From the NCBI GenBank assembly GCA_001513145.1, contig LFSP01000037.1:128239-192238 (forward strand): a stretch of 64,000 nt of DNA, written 5' to 3'. The translations under genes were made by a program, and so were the position numbers. Origin of the DNA: Clostridia bacterium DTU025. GTDB taxonomy: Bacteria; Bacillota; DTU025. A model generated the notes under the pieces. That model saw only the letters and a list, made by a program, of their open reading frames with translations, was not told the origin of the DNA and made no database searches. Positions 1-8,273 of this stretch are shown here, one piece after another (the stretch's first letter is position 1; every line of letters begins with the position of its first letter).

Positions 1-1000
1 TGAGCCTTACGACGCGCTTCTCCATGGGCTCGGCCAATGACCGGATCACGGCTGGCGCGAACTGCGCGAGCTCGTCAAGGAAAAGGATGCCCGTGTGCGC
101 CAGGGTCACTTCGCCTGGCACTGGAGGCACGCCTCCGCCCAACATGCCTGCGACGGTGGTGGTGTGGTTGGGCTGCCTGAAGGGCCTGCGGCGGGAGCAC
201 ACGCTGGCGACGTCCTCACCGGCGATGCTTCGGATGGAGGCTGTGGCCAGCCACTCGCTGTCGGAAAGGGGAGGCATCACATCTGCCGCGCACGACGCCA
301 GCATGGTCTTGCCTGTGCCCGGCGGACCCACCAGAAGAACGTGGTGCCCGCCGGCGATGGCAACCTCCATGGCGCGCACCGCCGCATCCTGACCCAATAC
401 GTGCGCGACGTCCAGCATCGGTTCGGTCGAAGCTTCCGGCGCCGGATCGCCGGCGCCGGGGCCCGCTGGCTCAGGCAGACGCGGCATCTGCCCCGACCTC
501 AGAAACCGCACCGCCTGCACCAGGTCGGCAACAGGCACCACCGTGACGCCAGGCACGAGACACGCCTCCCGGCAGTTGGCCGCCGGGACCACCACGTGGC
601 TCAGACCGGCCGATGCCGCGGCTATGCAGGCGGGGATGACGCCCTTCACCGGCATCACCCTGCCGTCCAGGGCGAGCTCTCCCACCAGGGCGCATCGTTC
701 TGTGGCACCGGCGGGAAGTTGCCCCGAAGCCGCCAGCACTGAGACGGCCATCGGCAGGTCAAGGCCCACTCCGAGCTTGTGCTGCCAGGCCGGTGAGAGG
801 TTAATGGTGAGCCGCGCCAGGGGGAACTGGAAACCGGCGTTGCGGAGAGCCGGCCGTATCCTGCTGGTGGCCTCCCTCACGCTGGCATCAGGAAGGCCCA
901 CGATCTCAACGCACGGAAGGCCACGGTGATGGTCGCACTCCACTGCGACCATGAGGCCAGCCACACCCTTCACCGCGCAGCCCCACGCTCGCCCAAGCAC
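1..1000 (-). CDS. comM: ComM/YifB family Mg-chelatase-like AAA+ ATPase (3' end beyond window)
   Basis: This is the amino-terminal two thirds of a YifB/ComM protein; the gene continues past base 1. The start of the protein reads VLGRAWGCAVKGVAGLMV, followed by the family's LonC-like region with EIVGLPDASVREA. The Walker A motif GPPGTGKTMLA lies near residue 222 and the Walker B-like ILFLDELAQF near residue 303. In Gram-negative transformers ComM is a helicase that helps integrate incoming DNA; in Firmicutes the role is less clear. I chose the GTG at 1000 because the reading frame matches the family from that point, but the only Shine-Dalgarno candidate (GGAG at 1017-1020) is far away, so the ATG near residue 16 is possible. 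It follows yraN by about 23 bases. Confidence 0.9.
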   Translation of the reverse strand, partial: MLGRAWGCAVKGVAGLMVAVECDHHRGLPCVEIVGLPDASVREATSRIRPALRNAGFQFPLARLTINLSPAWQHKLGVGLDLPMAVSVLAASGQLPAGATERCALVGELALDGRVMPVKGVIPACIAAASAGLSHVVVPAANCREACLVPGVTVVPVADLVQAVRFLRSGQMPRLPEPAGPGAGDPAPEASTEPMLDVAHVLGQDAAVRAMEVAIAGGHHVLLVGPPGTGKTMLASCAADVMPPLSDSEWLATASIRSIAGEDVASVCSRRRPFRQPNHTTTVAGMLGGGVPPVPGEVTLAHTGILFLDELAQFAPAVIRSLAEPMEKRVVRL

Positions 1001-1023
1001 CGCCGATGCACCGCCATCTCCGG

Positions 1024-1398
1024 CTACCCGGTGATGTTGGGAACGTGGACGAGCTCGACCCCTATGAGCCTCCGCTCGGATACTCCGCGGGCGCGTATGC
1101 CCACGACGTCCACGCGCACCGATGCGAAGCCCCACTTGATGGCCGCAAGCCGCGCGGCCCTGGAGAGCCTCTCGGCTTTGGCCGGCGTGATCTGCTCGAT
1201 GGGGCTTCCGAAGGCCGAGGAGAGCCTCGTTTTGACCTCCACCACCACCAAGGCGTCACCTTGGCGCGCCAGGATGTCCACCTCGCAGCCTGCCAGCTTC
1301 AGGTTCCTCCCCAGGATCTGAAACCCCGCGGCCTCAAGATGCTTGGCAGCCAGCGCCTCGCCCAAGGCCCCGGCCAATTGCGTCACCCGGCTTCCCAT
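1024..1398 (-). CDS. yraN: YraN/UPF0102 family protein
   Basis: This is a small nuclease-fold protein of 124 residues from the ATG at 1398. It shows the family pattern: an early GALGEALAAKHLEAAGF helix, RNLKLAGCEVDILARQ near residues 32-47, and VVVEVKTR near residue 55. The E-V-D and E-V-K residues correspond to the acidic/lysine core of PD-(D/E)XK-like folds. The biological function of the family is unknown. It sits between rnhB and comM, a common arrangement in many bacteria, and probably forms a transcript with comM, since a terminator hairpin separates it from rnhB. An alternative GTG start lies 18 bases upstream; both have weak ribosome-binding sites. Confidence 0.88.
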   Translation of the reverse strand: MGSRVTQLAGALGEALAAKHLEAAGFQILGRNLKLAGCEVDILARQGDALVVVEVKTRLSSAFGSPIEQITPAKAERLSRAARLAAIKWGFASVRVDVVGIRARGVSERRLIGVELVHVPNITG

Positions 1399-1477
1399 GT
1401 ACACCACCAGTACCACCGGTAATTGCCATGTGAACCATCATTCTGCCAAAGAGTGTTGAATTCCTGCCCACAGACGA

Positions 1478-1499
1478 CAAAATCGCCCTTTCGGGCGAT
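1478..1499 (-). terminator. Rho-independent terminator after rnhB
   Basis: Read on the minus strand, ATCGCCC-GAAA-GGGCGAT forms a 7-bp stem with a GAAA tetraloop and runs into TTTTG. It begins directly after the rnhB stop codon and should end the rpsP-to-rnhB transcript. Confidence 0.75.
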
Positions 1500-1500
1500 C

Positions 1501-2142
1501 TCACCCCACCCCTCTGAACGTCAACCGGTGGATACTGCAAGGCCCCAGGCGCCTCAGCGCCTCCAGGTGCTGGGGCGTGGGATACCCTTTGTGCTGGGCG
1601 AATCCGTAACCCGGGTAGAGTCTGTCCATCTCCGTCATGAGCTCATCCCTGGTCACCTTTGCCAGGATTGACGCCGCGGCCACGCACTGGCTGCGGCAGT
1701 CTCCGCCCACCACCGCGATGCACCTTGCACCCACGTCGATGGTGTCGCGCCCGTCCACCAGGACCAGGTCAGGCGCGATCCTCAACCCCCGCACCGCCCT
1801 GACCATGGCCGTGAGGGTTGCCCGGCGGATATTCAGCGCGTCGATCTCACCGGGCTCCGCCATCCCCAGGTTCCAGGCCAAGGCCTGTTCCCTTATGACG
1901 GCGGAGAGCCTGGCCCGCACGGCTGGCGTCAACCGCTTACTATCGTTCACCTCAGGCAGGCATAGCCCTGCCGGGAGGATCACCGCAGCGGCTACCACAG
2001 GCCCGGCCAGCGGGCCCCGCCCAGCCTCGTCCACCCCGGCAACGTGTATGCAGCGACCGTCGCGCACAGCCTCATCGAACTCTGCTCTGTAGGCCCTCTC
2101 GGCCCGCGGGGCTCTCTCGGCATTGTTTGCCAGGCGGCTCAT
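1501..2142 (-). CDS. rnhB: Ribonuclease HII
   Basis: RNase HII cleaves the RNA strand of RNA-DNA hybrids and initiates removal of single ribonucleotides from DNA. The 213-residue protein carries the diagnostic VAGVDEAGRGPLAGPVVAAA block near residues 34-53, with catalytic Asp and Glu in DEAGRG. The next conserved Asp is in VDG (LVLVDGRDTI), and the C-terminal half has AASILAKVTRDELM and the YPGYGFAQHKGYPTPQH motif. The ATG start overlaps the rbgA stop by four bases, indicating translational coupling. A terminator hairpin follows immediately. The N-terminal extension of about 30 residues before the core is moderately long but within the family range. Confidence 0.97.
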   Translation of the reverse strand: MSRLANNAERAPRAERAYRAEFDEAVRDGRCIHVAGVDEAGRGPLAGPVVAAAVILPAGLCLPEVNDSKRLTPAVRARLSAVIREQALAWNLGMAEPGEIDALNIRRATLTAMVRAVRGLRIAPDLVLVDGRDTIDVGARCIAVVGGDCRSQCVAAASILAKVTRDELMTEMDRLYPGYGFAQHKGYPTPQHLEALRRLGPCSIHRLTFRGVG

Positions 2143-3011
2143 CGCTCCCCACCTGGCCGTTCCAACGTGATCCTCCCGAGCTTTCCGCCGCGCAGCTCTC
2201 TGAGGAAAATCAGCGCAGCCCTGGCAGTGTCAACAGCCCCGCCAGGCGCCAGAAGCCCCCGCGCCTTCCCCACAGCCTCCAGGATGACGTGGGGGTCGCT
2301 CAGGTCATCCTGCACAGAGTACTTCTCCCTGAAGCCGCGGTACCCCGCCTCATCCAACACCGGGAAGAGCCATCGACACACCTCCTCAGCGTCGAACAGC
2401 GTGTCGTCGACGCACCCGAGTGCGCACAGCTTCATCCACGTCGCTTGATCGTCAACGCGGGTGGGCATGATGCCAGGGGTGTCCAGAAGCTCCAGGTCGG
2501 GGCCTACCACGATCCACTGCTTGGCGCGGGTAACGCCTGGCTTGTCTCCCACCCTGGCGCCAGCGCGGCGCGACACCCTGTTGATGAAGGACGACTTGCC
2601 CACGTTCGGCATGCCGACCACGGCCGACCGAAACCTCCTTCGCAGCCCGCCACCCTTGCCGCTTCCGCCGCCTCGGCCGGACCGGCTCGAGCCGGACCTG
2701 GCGGCAGTGACCGCCGCGCGCATCGCCGCCTGGATCCCTGCCCCAGTCTGGCTGTTGGTGGCGACGGCGATCCCGCCGGCGGCCCGAACGTGCCGTCTCC
2801 AGGCCTCCGTAGTCGCCTCATCTGCCAGGTCAGCCTTGTTCAGGGCCACCACCAACGGCAGTCTGCCCGCTATCACCGCCAGAGCCGGGTTCGACGTGGC
2901 CGTCGGCGCACGGCTGTCTACTATCTCGATGACCACGTCGATGAGCTTCAACATGGCCGCCAGCTCCGCCTCGGCTTTGGCCATGTGCCCTGGATACCAC
3001 GACTGGGCCAA
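2139..3011 (-). CDS. rbgA: Ribosome biogenesis GTPase RbgA/YlqF
   Basis: RbgA is a circularly permuted GTPase that drives a late step of 50S subunit assembly. The permuted motif order is visible: G4 (NKADLAD) near residue 58 comes before G1 (GMPNVGKSSFIN) and before G3-type DTPGIMP. The conserved start SWYPGHMAKAEAELAAM follows directly from a TTG codon at 3011, with AAAGGAGGG about seven bases upstream; the upstream in-frame ATG at 3035 lacks a usable site. A Gly/Ser/Arg-rich insertion (SRSGRGGGSGKGGGL) separates G4 and G1, which is not typical of Bacillus RbgA. It lies between rplS and rnhB as in many Firmicutes, but without the lepB gene often found here. Confidence 0.96.
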   Translation of the reverse strand: MAQSWYPGHMAKAEAELAAMLKLIDVVIEIVDSRAPTATSNPALAVIAGRLPLVVALNKADLADEATTEAWRRHVRAAGGIAVATNSQTGAGIQAAMRAAVTAARSGSSRSGRGGGSGKGGGLRRRFRSAVVGMPNVGKSSFINRVSRRAGARVGDKPGVTRAKQWIVVGPDLELLDTPGIMPTRVDDQATWMKLCALGCVDDTLFDAEEVCRWLFPVLDEAGYRGFREKYSVQDDLSDPHVILEAVGKARGLLAPGGAVDTARAALIFLRELRGGKLGRITLERPGGER

Positions 3012-3136
3012 CTCGAACCCTCCTTTCGGCATCACAGAGGTTCACCGGTACGCGACGCCGCCGGTGATGAGCATCTCACCACCGGACGAGTCGGGACCTG
3101 CGATCCTGCAGTCTGTTTCCCCTCGGCGTTGCTTTG

Positions 3137-3496
3137 TTACTGGGTCGCGACTTCGCGCTTGCGCTCGCGGACCTTTGCCCGCTTGCCCACACGGCCGCGG
3201 AGGTAGTACAGCTTAGCCCTACGCACTCTGCCCTGCCGCGCCACTTCGATCCTCTCGATCTTGGGCGAATGAAGAGGGAAGACCCTTTCCACGCCCACGC
3301 CGCCGGAGAGCTTGCGCACGGTAAACGTCTCGCTGACGCCCTTGCCGCGCCGGGAGATGACAGTGCCCTCGAACACCTGGATGCGTTCGCGGTTGCCTTC
3401 CACGACTTTCACGTGCACCCTGACGGTGTCGCCAGGGCCGAACTCAGGAATGTCCTGACGCAACTGTTCGGCTTCTATTCTATCGATGATGTTCAC
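3137..3496 (-). CDS. rplS: 50S ribosomal protein L19
   Basis: L19 sits at the interface of the 30S and 50S subunits. The 119-residue protein matches the family over its whole length: [56 protein letters not shown] and the basic C-terminal [18 protein letters not shown]. The ATG overlaps the trmD stop by four bases, so translation is probably coupled. It belongs to the rpsP-khpA-rimM-trmD-rplS cluster. Confidence 0.98.
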   Translation of the reverse strand: MNIIDRIEAEQLRQDIPEFGPGDTVRVHVKVVEGNRERIQVFEGTVISRRGKGVSETFTVRKLSGGVGVERVFPLHSPKIERIEVARQGRVRRAKLYYLRGRVGKRAKVRERKREVATQ

Positions 3497-4266
3497 TGCT
3501 GTTCACTCCTCATGATGGACTTGAGAATGCGCTTATCTTCGTCTGTCAGCTCAGCAGTCTCCAGAAGGTCCGGCCTGCGAAGCAGGGTCCGCCTAAGCGC
3601 CTCCGTGCGCCGCCACACCCTGATACGCTCGTGATCGCCTGAAAGCAGCACCTCCGGCACCTCCATGCCCCTCCAGTTTCGGGGCCTCGTGTAGTGCGGG
3701 TAGTCCAGGATCCCGTTCCAGAATGAATCCTCCGTGGCGCTGTCTGCATCCCCCAGAACCCCGGGTATCAGGCGGACAGTGGCGTCCACTATCACCATGG
3801 CCGGCAACTCGCCACCGGTCAGGACGTAGTCTCCGATGGATACCTCGTCCGTGAAGATGCCGCTGACTCGCTCGTCGATTCCCTCGTAATGGCCACACAC
3901 TATGATCAGGTGCTCCTCTTGCGCGAACTCCCTGGCCATCTCTTGGGAGAACCTCTTCCCGGCAGGGGTCGTCAGGATCACCCTGGCCGTGCCGCCCCCG
4001 GCGCCCTCGGCACCCTCGGTACCTTCAGCACCTTCCTTCGGCAGCACGCTCTGCACCGCCGCCCATACGGGCTCGGCCATCATCACCATGCCGGGGCCGC
4101 CGCCGAAGGGGTAGTCGTCCACACACCTGTGCTTATCCTGCGTGAAGTCGCGGATGTCATGTATCCTCAGCTCCACCAGGCCCTTCTCCTGCGCCCTGCC
4201 GATCATGCTCTCCGACATGGGGCCGTGGAACATGCCGGGGAAAATGGTGAGCACATCAATGCGCAT
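3493..4266 (-). CDS. trmD: tRNA (guanine-N1)-methyltransferase
   Basis: TrmD makes m1G37 in tRNAs using S-adenosylmethionine, preventing frameshifting. The 257-residue protein starts [13 protein letters not shown] and shows the trefoil-knot signatures: [11 protein letters not shown] near residue 55, [12 protein letters not shown] near 125, and [17 protein letters not shown] near 142-158. A low-complexity Glu-Gly-Ala insert ([15 protein letters not shown]) at about residues 79-93 is not part of the usual family sequence and is encoded by short imperfect DNA repeats. The gene is coupled to rplS by a 4-base overlap and preceded by rimM. Confidence 0.98.
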   Translation of the reverse strand: MRIDVLTIFPGMFHGPMSESMIGRAQEKGLVELRIHDIRDFTQDKHRCVDDYPFGGGPGMVMMAEPVWAAVQSVLPKEGAEGTEGAEGAGGGTARVILTTPAGKRFSQEMAREFAQEEHLIIVCGHYEGIDERVSGIFTDEVSIGDYVLTGGELPAMVIVDATVRLIPGVLGDADSATEDSFWNGILDYPHYTRPRNWRGMEVPEVLLSGDHERIRVWRRTEALRRTLLRRPDLLETAELTDEDKRILKSIMRSEQQ

Positions 4267-4273
4267 AGCGGGA

Positions 4274-4792
4274 TCACCTCAACCCTGGCCGACGCTCTAC
4301 AACCACTCGACGGTTCTCCAGGTCGATGTCCACCACGTAGCTCTTGACCATCGGCACCAGATATTCGGGACCGCCATCTGCCGCTTCCACCACCAACACA
4401 TCGTTGGCGGGGCGGTCCAGCACCTCGATGACCTGCCCCAGCAGGTTCCCTTCCTGGTCGTAGCAGTCCAGTCCCACCAGCATGAAGTGGTAGTACTCGC
4501 CCTCAGGCAGTTGCGGCAGGGTGCTTGCGGGCACCATCAGCTCGGCGCCTCTCAGCCGCTCCGCCGCGCCTGCGTCGGCCACTTCTTCCAGCTTCACTAT
4601 GGCGAGGCCCTTAGACACGTTGGCTTTCTGCCACTCCACGGCGGCCTTCCATGCCGGGGCGGCCCCCGCCTGCACCATCACCCATTGCACGTGGCGAAAC
4701 CTGTGCGGGTCGCCGTTGGCCGGCGCCACCTTGAGCTCGCCCTTCACACCGTGCACGCCTACGACGGTACCCACAACGACCAGGTCGTCCAT
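4274..4792 (-). CDS. rimM: 16S rRNA processing protein RimM
   Basis: RimM binds ribosomal protein S19 and assists maturation of the 30S head. The 172-residue protein begins with [17 protein letters not shown], the family's N-terminal beta-barrel signature, and has the PRC-barrel half with [17 protein letters not shown] and [20 protein letters not shown]. It lies between khpA and trmD with short gaps, so a common transcript is likely. Confidence 0.97.
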   Translation of the reverse strand: MDDLVVVGTVVGVHGVKGELKVAPANGDPHRFRHVQWVMVQAGAAPAWKAAVEWQKANVSKGLAIVKLEEVADAGAAERLRGAELMVPASTLPQLPEGEYYHFMLVGLDCYDQEGNLLGQVIEVLDRPANDVLVVEAADGGPEYLVPMVKSYVVDIDLENRRVVVERRPGLR

Positions 4793-4802
4793 GGCTATGC
4801 GC

Positions 4803-5072
4803 TCACTCCACTATCTCAACAGTGGCCTTTTTTCCCTGGCGCGCCGCTATGGCCTTGACAACCGTCCGCATGGCCCTGGCTACGCGCCCGTGTCTGCCGA
4901 TGACCTTACCCATATCGTCGGGAGCCACCCTAACCTCGAGGATCACGGACCCGTCCGCATCGATCTGCTTCACTCTGACCATTTCCGGCTGGTCTACCAG
5001 GTTGGCGGCCATATACGATACCAAAGAACTGAGCTCTACCCGATTCCGCCGGCTACTTGCCATCGGCCCCAC
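4803..5072 (-). CDS. khpA: KH domain RNA-binding protein KhpA (YlqC family)
   Basis: KhpA is a small single-KH-domain RNA-binding protein that partners with KhpB in Firmicutes. The predicted protein has 89 residues and contains the KH GXXG loop as [16 protein letters not shown] near residues 57-72. The GTG at 5072 is preceded by AAGGA at a spacing of eight bases; an in-frame ATG at 5063 is a possible alternative. The start lies within the end of rpsP, an overlap of about 20 bases, consistent with coupling. Position between rpsP and rimM is the standard Firmicutes arrangement. Confidence 0.93.
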   Translation of the reverse strand: MGPMASSRRNRVELSSLVSYMAANLVDQPEMVRVKQIDADGSVILEVRVAPDDMGKVIGRHGRVARAMRTVVKAIAARQGKKATVEIVE

Positions 5073-5337
5073 CGGCTGCGTCCTTCTTCAGGGCGTCCAT
5101 CACGCCTGCCTTAACCAGAAGATCCTTTGCCGTGTCAGATGGCTGAGCTCCCTTTCGAATCCAGTCGACAGTCTTCTCCACGTTCACCACTAGCTCCGCC
5201 GGCTCGGTTCTGGGGTTGTAGTGACCCACTACATCAATGAACCGCCCATCCCTGGGCGAACGGGAGTCGGCTACCACCAGACGGTAGCTGGGCTGCTTCT
5301 TCGCACCTGTTCTCATAAGTCTGATACGAACGGCCAT
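5053..5337 (-). CDS. rpsP: 30S ribosomal protein S16
   Basis: S16 is required for assembly of the 5' domain of the small subunit. The 94-residue protein has the family core [40 protein letters not shown] and the C-terminal [16 protein letters not shown]. It is the first ribosomal gene of the rpsP-trmD-rplS cluster and follows ffh closely, so ylxM-ffh and this cluster may be co-transcribed. Confidence 0.98.
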   Translation of the reverse strand: MAVRIRLMRTGAKKQPSYRLVVADSRSPRDGRFIDVVGHYNPRTEPAELVVNVEKTVDWIRKGAQPSDTAKDLLVKAGVMDALKKDAAGGADGK

Positions 5338-5365
5338 GTTGTTGAATGCACCTCCGAAGTGTTGT

Positions 5366-6709
5366 TCATGGCATGAAAGGCATCTTTCCCAGGGGCCCTC
5401 TGCGCCTTGACGCGTCGCTGATCTGCTTGATCATCTTCCTGGTCTGCTCGAACTGCTTGAGGAGCGCATTTACGTCCTGCACCTTCGTGCCGCTGCCCGC
5501 GGCGATCCGCCTCTTGCGCGACCCGTCGATCATGGACGGGTTCCTCCGCTCCTCCGGAGTCATCGACCTGATTATCGCCTCGACCTTGCCGAGCTCCTTC
5601 TCGCTGACCTGCAGGTCCTTCAGGGCCTTGGCCTTGCCCAGGCCCGGAATCATGCCCAAGAGCTGGTCCAGCGGACCCATCTTCCGCACATCCTGCAGCT
5701 GATTGAGGAAGTCCTCCAGCGTGAACTGCTGCTTGCGGAGCTTCTCCTCCATCTTGCGGGCCTGCTCGGCGTCGAAAGCCTCCTGCGCCCGCTCGATGAT
5801 GGTGAGCACGTCGCCCATGCCCAGGATGCGCGATGACATCCTGTCGGGATGGAACTGCTCCAAAGCGTCGAGCTTCTCGCCGGTGGCCACGAACTTGATG
5901 GGCTTGCCCGTCACTGCCCTCACCGACAGCGCCGCGCCGCCCCTGGCGTCGCCGTCCAACTTCGTCAGGACCACGCCATCGATGCCCATCCGCTGGTTGA
6001 ACGTGGTGGCCACATTGACGGCGTCCTGCCCGGTCATGGCATCTACTACCAGCAAGACCTCATGCGGTAAGACCCTGGCTCGTATCCGCTCCAGCTCCAC
6101 CATCATCTCGTCATCTATGTGAAGGCGTCCGGCCGTGTCAAGGATCACAGTGTCGTAGCCGAAGGACTTCGCCCTCTCCATCGCTCCAGCCGCAATGTCG
6201 GCCGGGTCGACCTTATCGCCCAGGGTGAAGACCTCGATGTTCAGCTGGGAGCCAAGCACCTGCAACTGTCTGATGGCTGCGGGCCGGTAGACGTCCGCCG
6301 CCGCAAGGAGCGGCTTCCTGCCCTGCCTCCTCAAGAGGGCGGCGAGTTTGCCGCAGGTGGTGGTCTTGCCCGACCCCTGCAGCCCCACCAGCATGATCAG
6401 GGTCGGGGGTTTCGGCGCGAAAGTGATCTTCGAAGACTGCCCGCCCATCAAGTCGGTGAGCTCTTCGTGGACGATCTTGATGACCTGCTGCGCAGGGGTG
6501 AGGCTTGCCAACACTTCCTCGCCCACCGCCCTTGCGCGGACACGGGCTACAAAGTCCTTCACGACCTTGAAGTTGACATCGGCCTCCAACAGAGCCATAC
6601 GAACCTCTTTCAGCGCAAGGTCCACGTCCTTCTCCGTGAGCTTGCCCCGGTTCCTGAGATTCTTGAAAACGCCCTGAAGCTTTGCCGAGAGGTTCTCGAA
6701 CACCGGCAC
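5366..6709 (-). CDS. ffh: Signal recognition particle protein Ffh (SRP54)
   Basis: Ffh is the GTPase subunit of the signal recognition particle that delivers nascent membrane and secreted proteins to FtsY. The 447-residue protein has the N domain ([18 protein letters not shown]), the G1 loop [15 protein letters not shown] near residue 108, [13 protein letters not shown] near 191, [10 protein letters not shown] near 247, and a methionine-rich M domain whose core [17 protein letters not shown] contacts SRP RNA. It follows ylxM, as in most Firmicutes. No SRP RNA gene was recognised in this window. Confidence 0.98.
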   Translation of the reverse strand: MPVFENLSAKLQGVFKNLRNRGKLTEKDVDLALKEVRMALLEADVNFKVVKDFVARVRARAVGEEVLASLTPAQQVIKIVHEELTDLMGGQSSKITFAPKPPTLIMLVGLQGSGKTTTCGKLAALLRRQGRKPLLAAADVYRPAAIRQLQVLGSQLNIEVFTLGDKVDPADIAAGAMERAKSFGYDTVILDTAGRLHIDDEMMVELERIRARVLPHEVLLVVDAMTGQDAVNVATTFNQRMGIDGVVLTKLDGDARGGAALSVRAVTGKPIKFVATGEKLDALEQFHPDRMSSRILGMGDVLTIIERAQEAFDAEQARKMEEKLRKQQFTLEDFLNQLQDVRKMGPLDQLLGMIPGLGKAKALKDLQVSEKELGKVEAIIRSMTPEERRNPSMIDGSRKRRIAAGSGTKVQDVNALLKQFEQTRKMIKQISDASRRRGPLGKMPFMP

Positions 6710-6761
6710 TCACCTGCCTTCTGTTCACCTAGTTCACGGGCTTCCGCTGCGCGGCCCGCAC

Positions 6762-7139
6762 CTACAGGAGGTCCGGCTCTGAAAGCAGCCCTTCAAGCGC
6801 CTCCTCGACGCTCTCCAGCACAGCCCCGGCCTGCGCGCAGTTACCCTTGGCCAGGTGATCACGGGCCTCACGTAGACGGGCGGCGGAGTTAGCAAGACGA
6901 CGATGAAGCTCCTCGCTGCGGGCGACAAGCCCGAACTGAGCCTCGTAGCCCTCCATCGCGCGCTCCGCCCTTACCAGCGTGTCATACACCGCCTGCCGGG
7001 AGATCCCCTGAGCTTCCGCTATCTCGCCGAGCGACAGGTCGTTCAGGAAGTAGTCGGTGGCGATCTCCCGCTGCTTGTCGGTGAGCAACACGCTGTACCT
7101 GTCCAGGAGCGCGCTCATGCGCAGCATCTTCTCCAGCAT
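6762..7139 (-). CDS. ylxM: YlxM/p13-like putative DNA-binding protein
   Basis: YlxM is a small helix-turn-helix protein encoded beside ffh in Firmicutes; an SRP-stimulating role has been reported in streptococci. The 125-residue protein has LTDKQREIATDYFLNDLSLG and EIAEAQGISRQAVYDTLVRA, a sigma-70 region-4-like helix-turn-helix, followed by a charged helical tail. The start is set by GGAGGT at 7149-7154, nine bases before the ATG at 7139; longer in-frame starts upstream lack such a site. It directly precedes ffh. Confidence 0.93.
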   Translation of the reverse strand: MLEKMLRMSALLDRYSVLLTDKQREIATDYFLNDLSLGEIAEAQGISRQAVYDTLVRAERAMEGYEAQFGLVARSEELHRRLANSAARLREARDHLAKGNCAQAGAVLESVEEALEGLLSEPDLL

Positions 7140-7374
7140 GCAGCACGCACCTCCACACACCCGGATTGGTGTTAAGGCGCAGGCCTTTACATCGTAAGTG
7201 ACAGTATACCCCGGTGGTACGGTGGTGTCAAGGGGAGTACGTTGACTGAAGCGGAGTGCTGGTAGCGCTGGTATTACGGTGGAGGCGCGGCGACGAGACG
7301 GCGCGGTGGCAGGTGTAGCGTTGTGACCAGTTTTCCCATCACGGAAACCAGGCTGAGCACTTCGCCTCCCGATC

Positions 7375-7992
7375 GAGGAGCAGCTTAGGGCTTGCTCCTA
7401 CATACGGAGGAGCACCCCTCGACTTGCTCCTCTAGAACGAGGAATACGGCGATCCGAGAAGTGCGGTGGTCACGTCGCATGAACACGCCTCGCTGGGCCA
7501 GCGCTTCTAGCTGGAGGTTTGATCTGTCGCTTCCGGTCCATGGGACCTTGTGATCGCCGCCCCCGTTGGCGGCAGGCCCCAACACTGATCTGCACAGGCG
7601 ATTCTCCTACACTTCGAGGAGCACTCTGCGGCTTGCTCCTCCAAACGGAGGGGCACTCCTCGACTTGCCCCTCCAAAGAGAGGAACACGGCGATCCGAAA
7701 GGCGCAGCGACTGCGCCTCCTGAGCACGCCTCGCTGGCCCACCGCTTCTAGCTGGGGTTCGATCTGTCACTTCCGGTCCATGGGACCTTGTGATCGCCGG
7801 CTGCGTTGGCGGCAGGCCCCAAGACTGATCTCCACAGGCGATTCTCCTACACTTCGAGGAGCACTCTGCGGCTTGCTCCTCCAAACGGAGGGGCACTCCT
7901 CGACTTGCTCCTCCAAAGAGAGGAACACGGCGATCCGAAAGGCGCAGCGACCGCGCCTCCTGAACACGCCTCGCTGGCCCACCGCTTCTAGC
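7375..7992. repeat. 240-bp tandem repeat, about 2.6 copies, built from hairpins
   Basis: Two almost identical copies start near 7520 and 7760 with an exact offset of 240 bases, and a diverged partial copy precedes them from about 7375. Each unit carries two adjacent stem-loops with 10-base loops. The first type is GAGGAGCA paired with TGCTCCTC (7616-7641 and 7856-7881; similar at 7376-7399). The second is GGAGGGGCA with TGCCCCTCC (7647-7674), with a G-T variant at 7887-7914, and GAGGAGCA with TGCTCCTC in the older copy (7407-7432). The paired A-T to G-C change between copies suggests that base pairing is maintained. Confidence 0.85.
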
Positions 7993-8102
7993 CGAGGGGG
8001 AGCCTCAACCTCTGAGCCATCGGGATCTGCGATCAACCACTCGCATTGTGGCAAGTGCCGAAGCCCACCTTCGGTGGGGGTTTTCCCCCCGCATTGAGCG
8101 GC

Positions 8103-8144
8103 GAGGCGGGTGTGCTCCTCTCTACGTAGGAGCACACCCGCCTC
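8103..8144. repeat. 17-bp perfect inverted repeat
   Basis: The arm at 8103-8119 is exactly complementary to the arm at 8128-8144, with an 8-base loop. The inner part, TGCTCCT / AGGAGCA, is the same heptamer pair as the hairpin stems of the neighbouring 240-bp repeat but in the opposite order. There is no T-run on the 3' side on either strand, so it is not a simple Rho-independent terminator. Confidence 0.85.
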
Positions 8145-8273
8145 TGCGCCACGAAAAAGAGGAGAACCTCGCTCGCACCTGTCCTTATGCCTAGCTCCCC
8201 CGGCCGAGCCCTCTGTCGTTGGTCCTACCCTTGGCCCCGCGACGCCGCCTCTGTTGTGCCGGCACGCCACCCA

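Larger units (their letters stand above)
7140..8273. other. 1.1 kb gene-free stretch between ftsY and ylxM
   Basis: No recognisable protein gene or known RNA family is seen here. The stretch contains the 240-bp tandem repeat at 7375-7992, a 17-bp perfect inverted repeat at 8103-8144, and a short hairpin CCCACC-TTC-GGTGGG near 8063 followed by TTTT on the plus strand. Open frames run through the repeat in several frames because 240 is divisible by three, but the predicted proteins are Arg/Ser/Pro-rich, lack known domains and lack ribosome-binding sites. Such a long gap is unusual in this tightly packed housekeeping region. Confidence 0.7.

Noticed and set aside
7375..7992. Possible CRISPR array
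   Set aside because: The period is 240 bases with the entire unit repeated; there are no short repeats with unique spacers and no cas genes.
8058..8090. Plus-strand terminator with GGGGGTTTTCCCCCC
   Set aside because: The T-run is only four bases and no plus-strand gene lies upstream.
7519..8097. Open frames through the 240-bp repeat on both strands
   Set aside because: The period is divisible by three, so any stop-free frame stays open; no ribosome-binding site or recognisable protein is seen.
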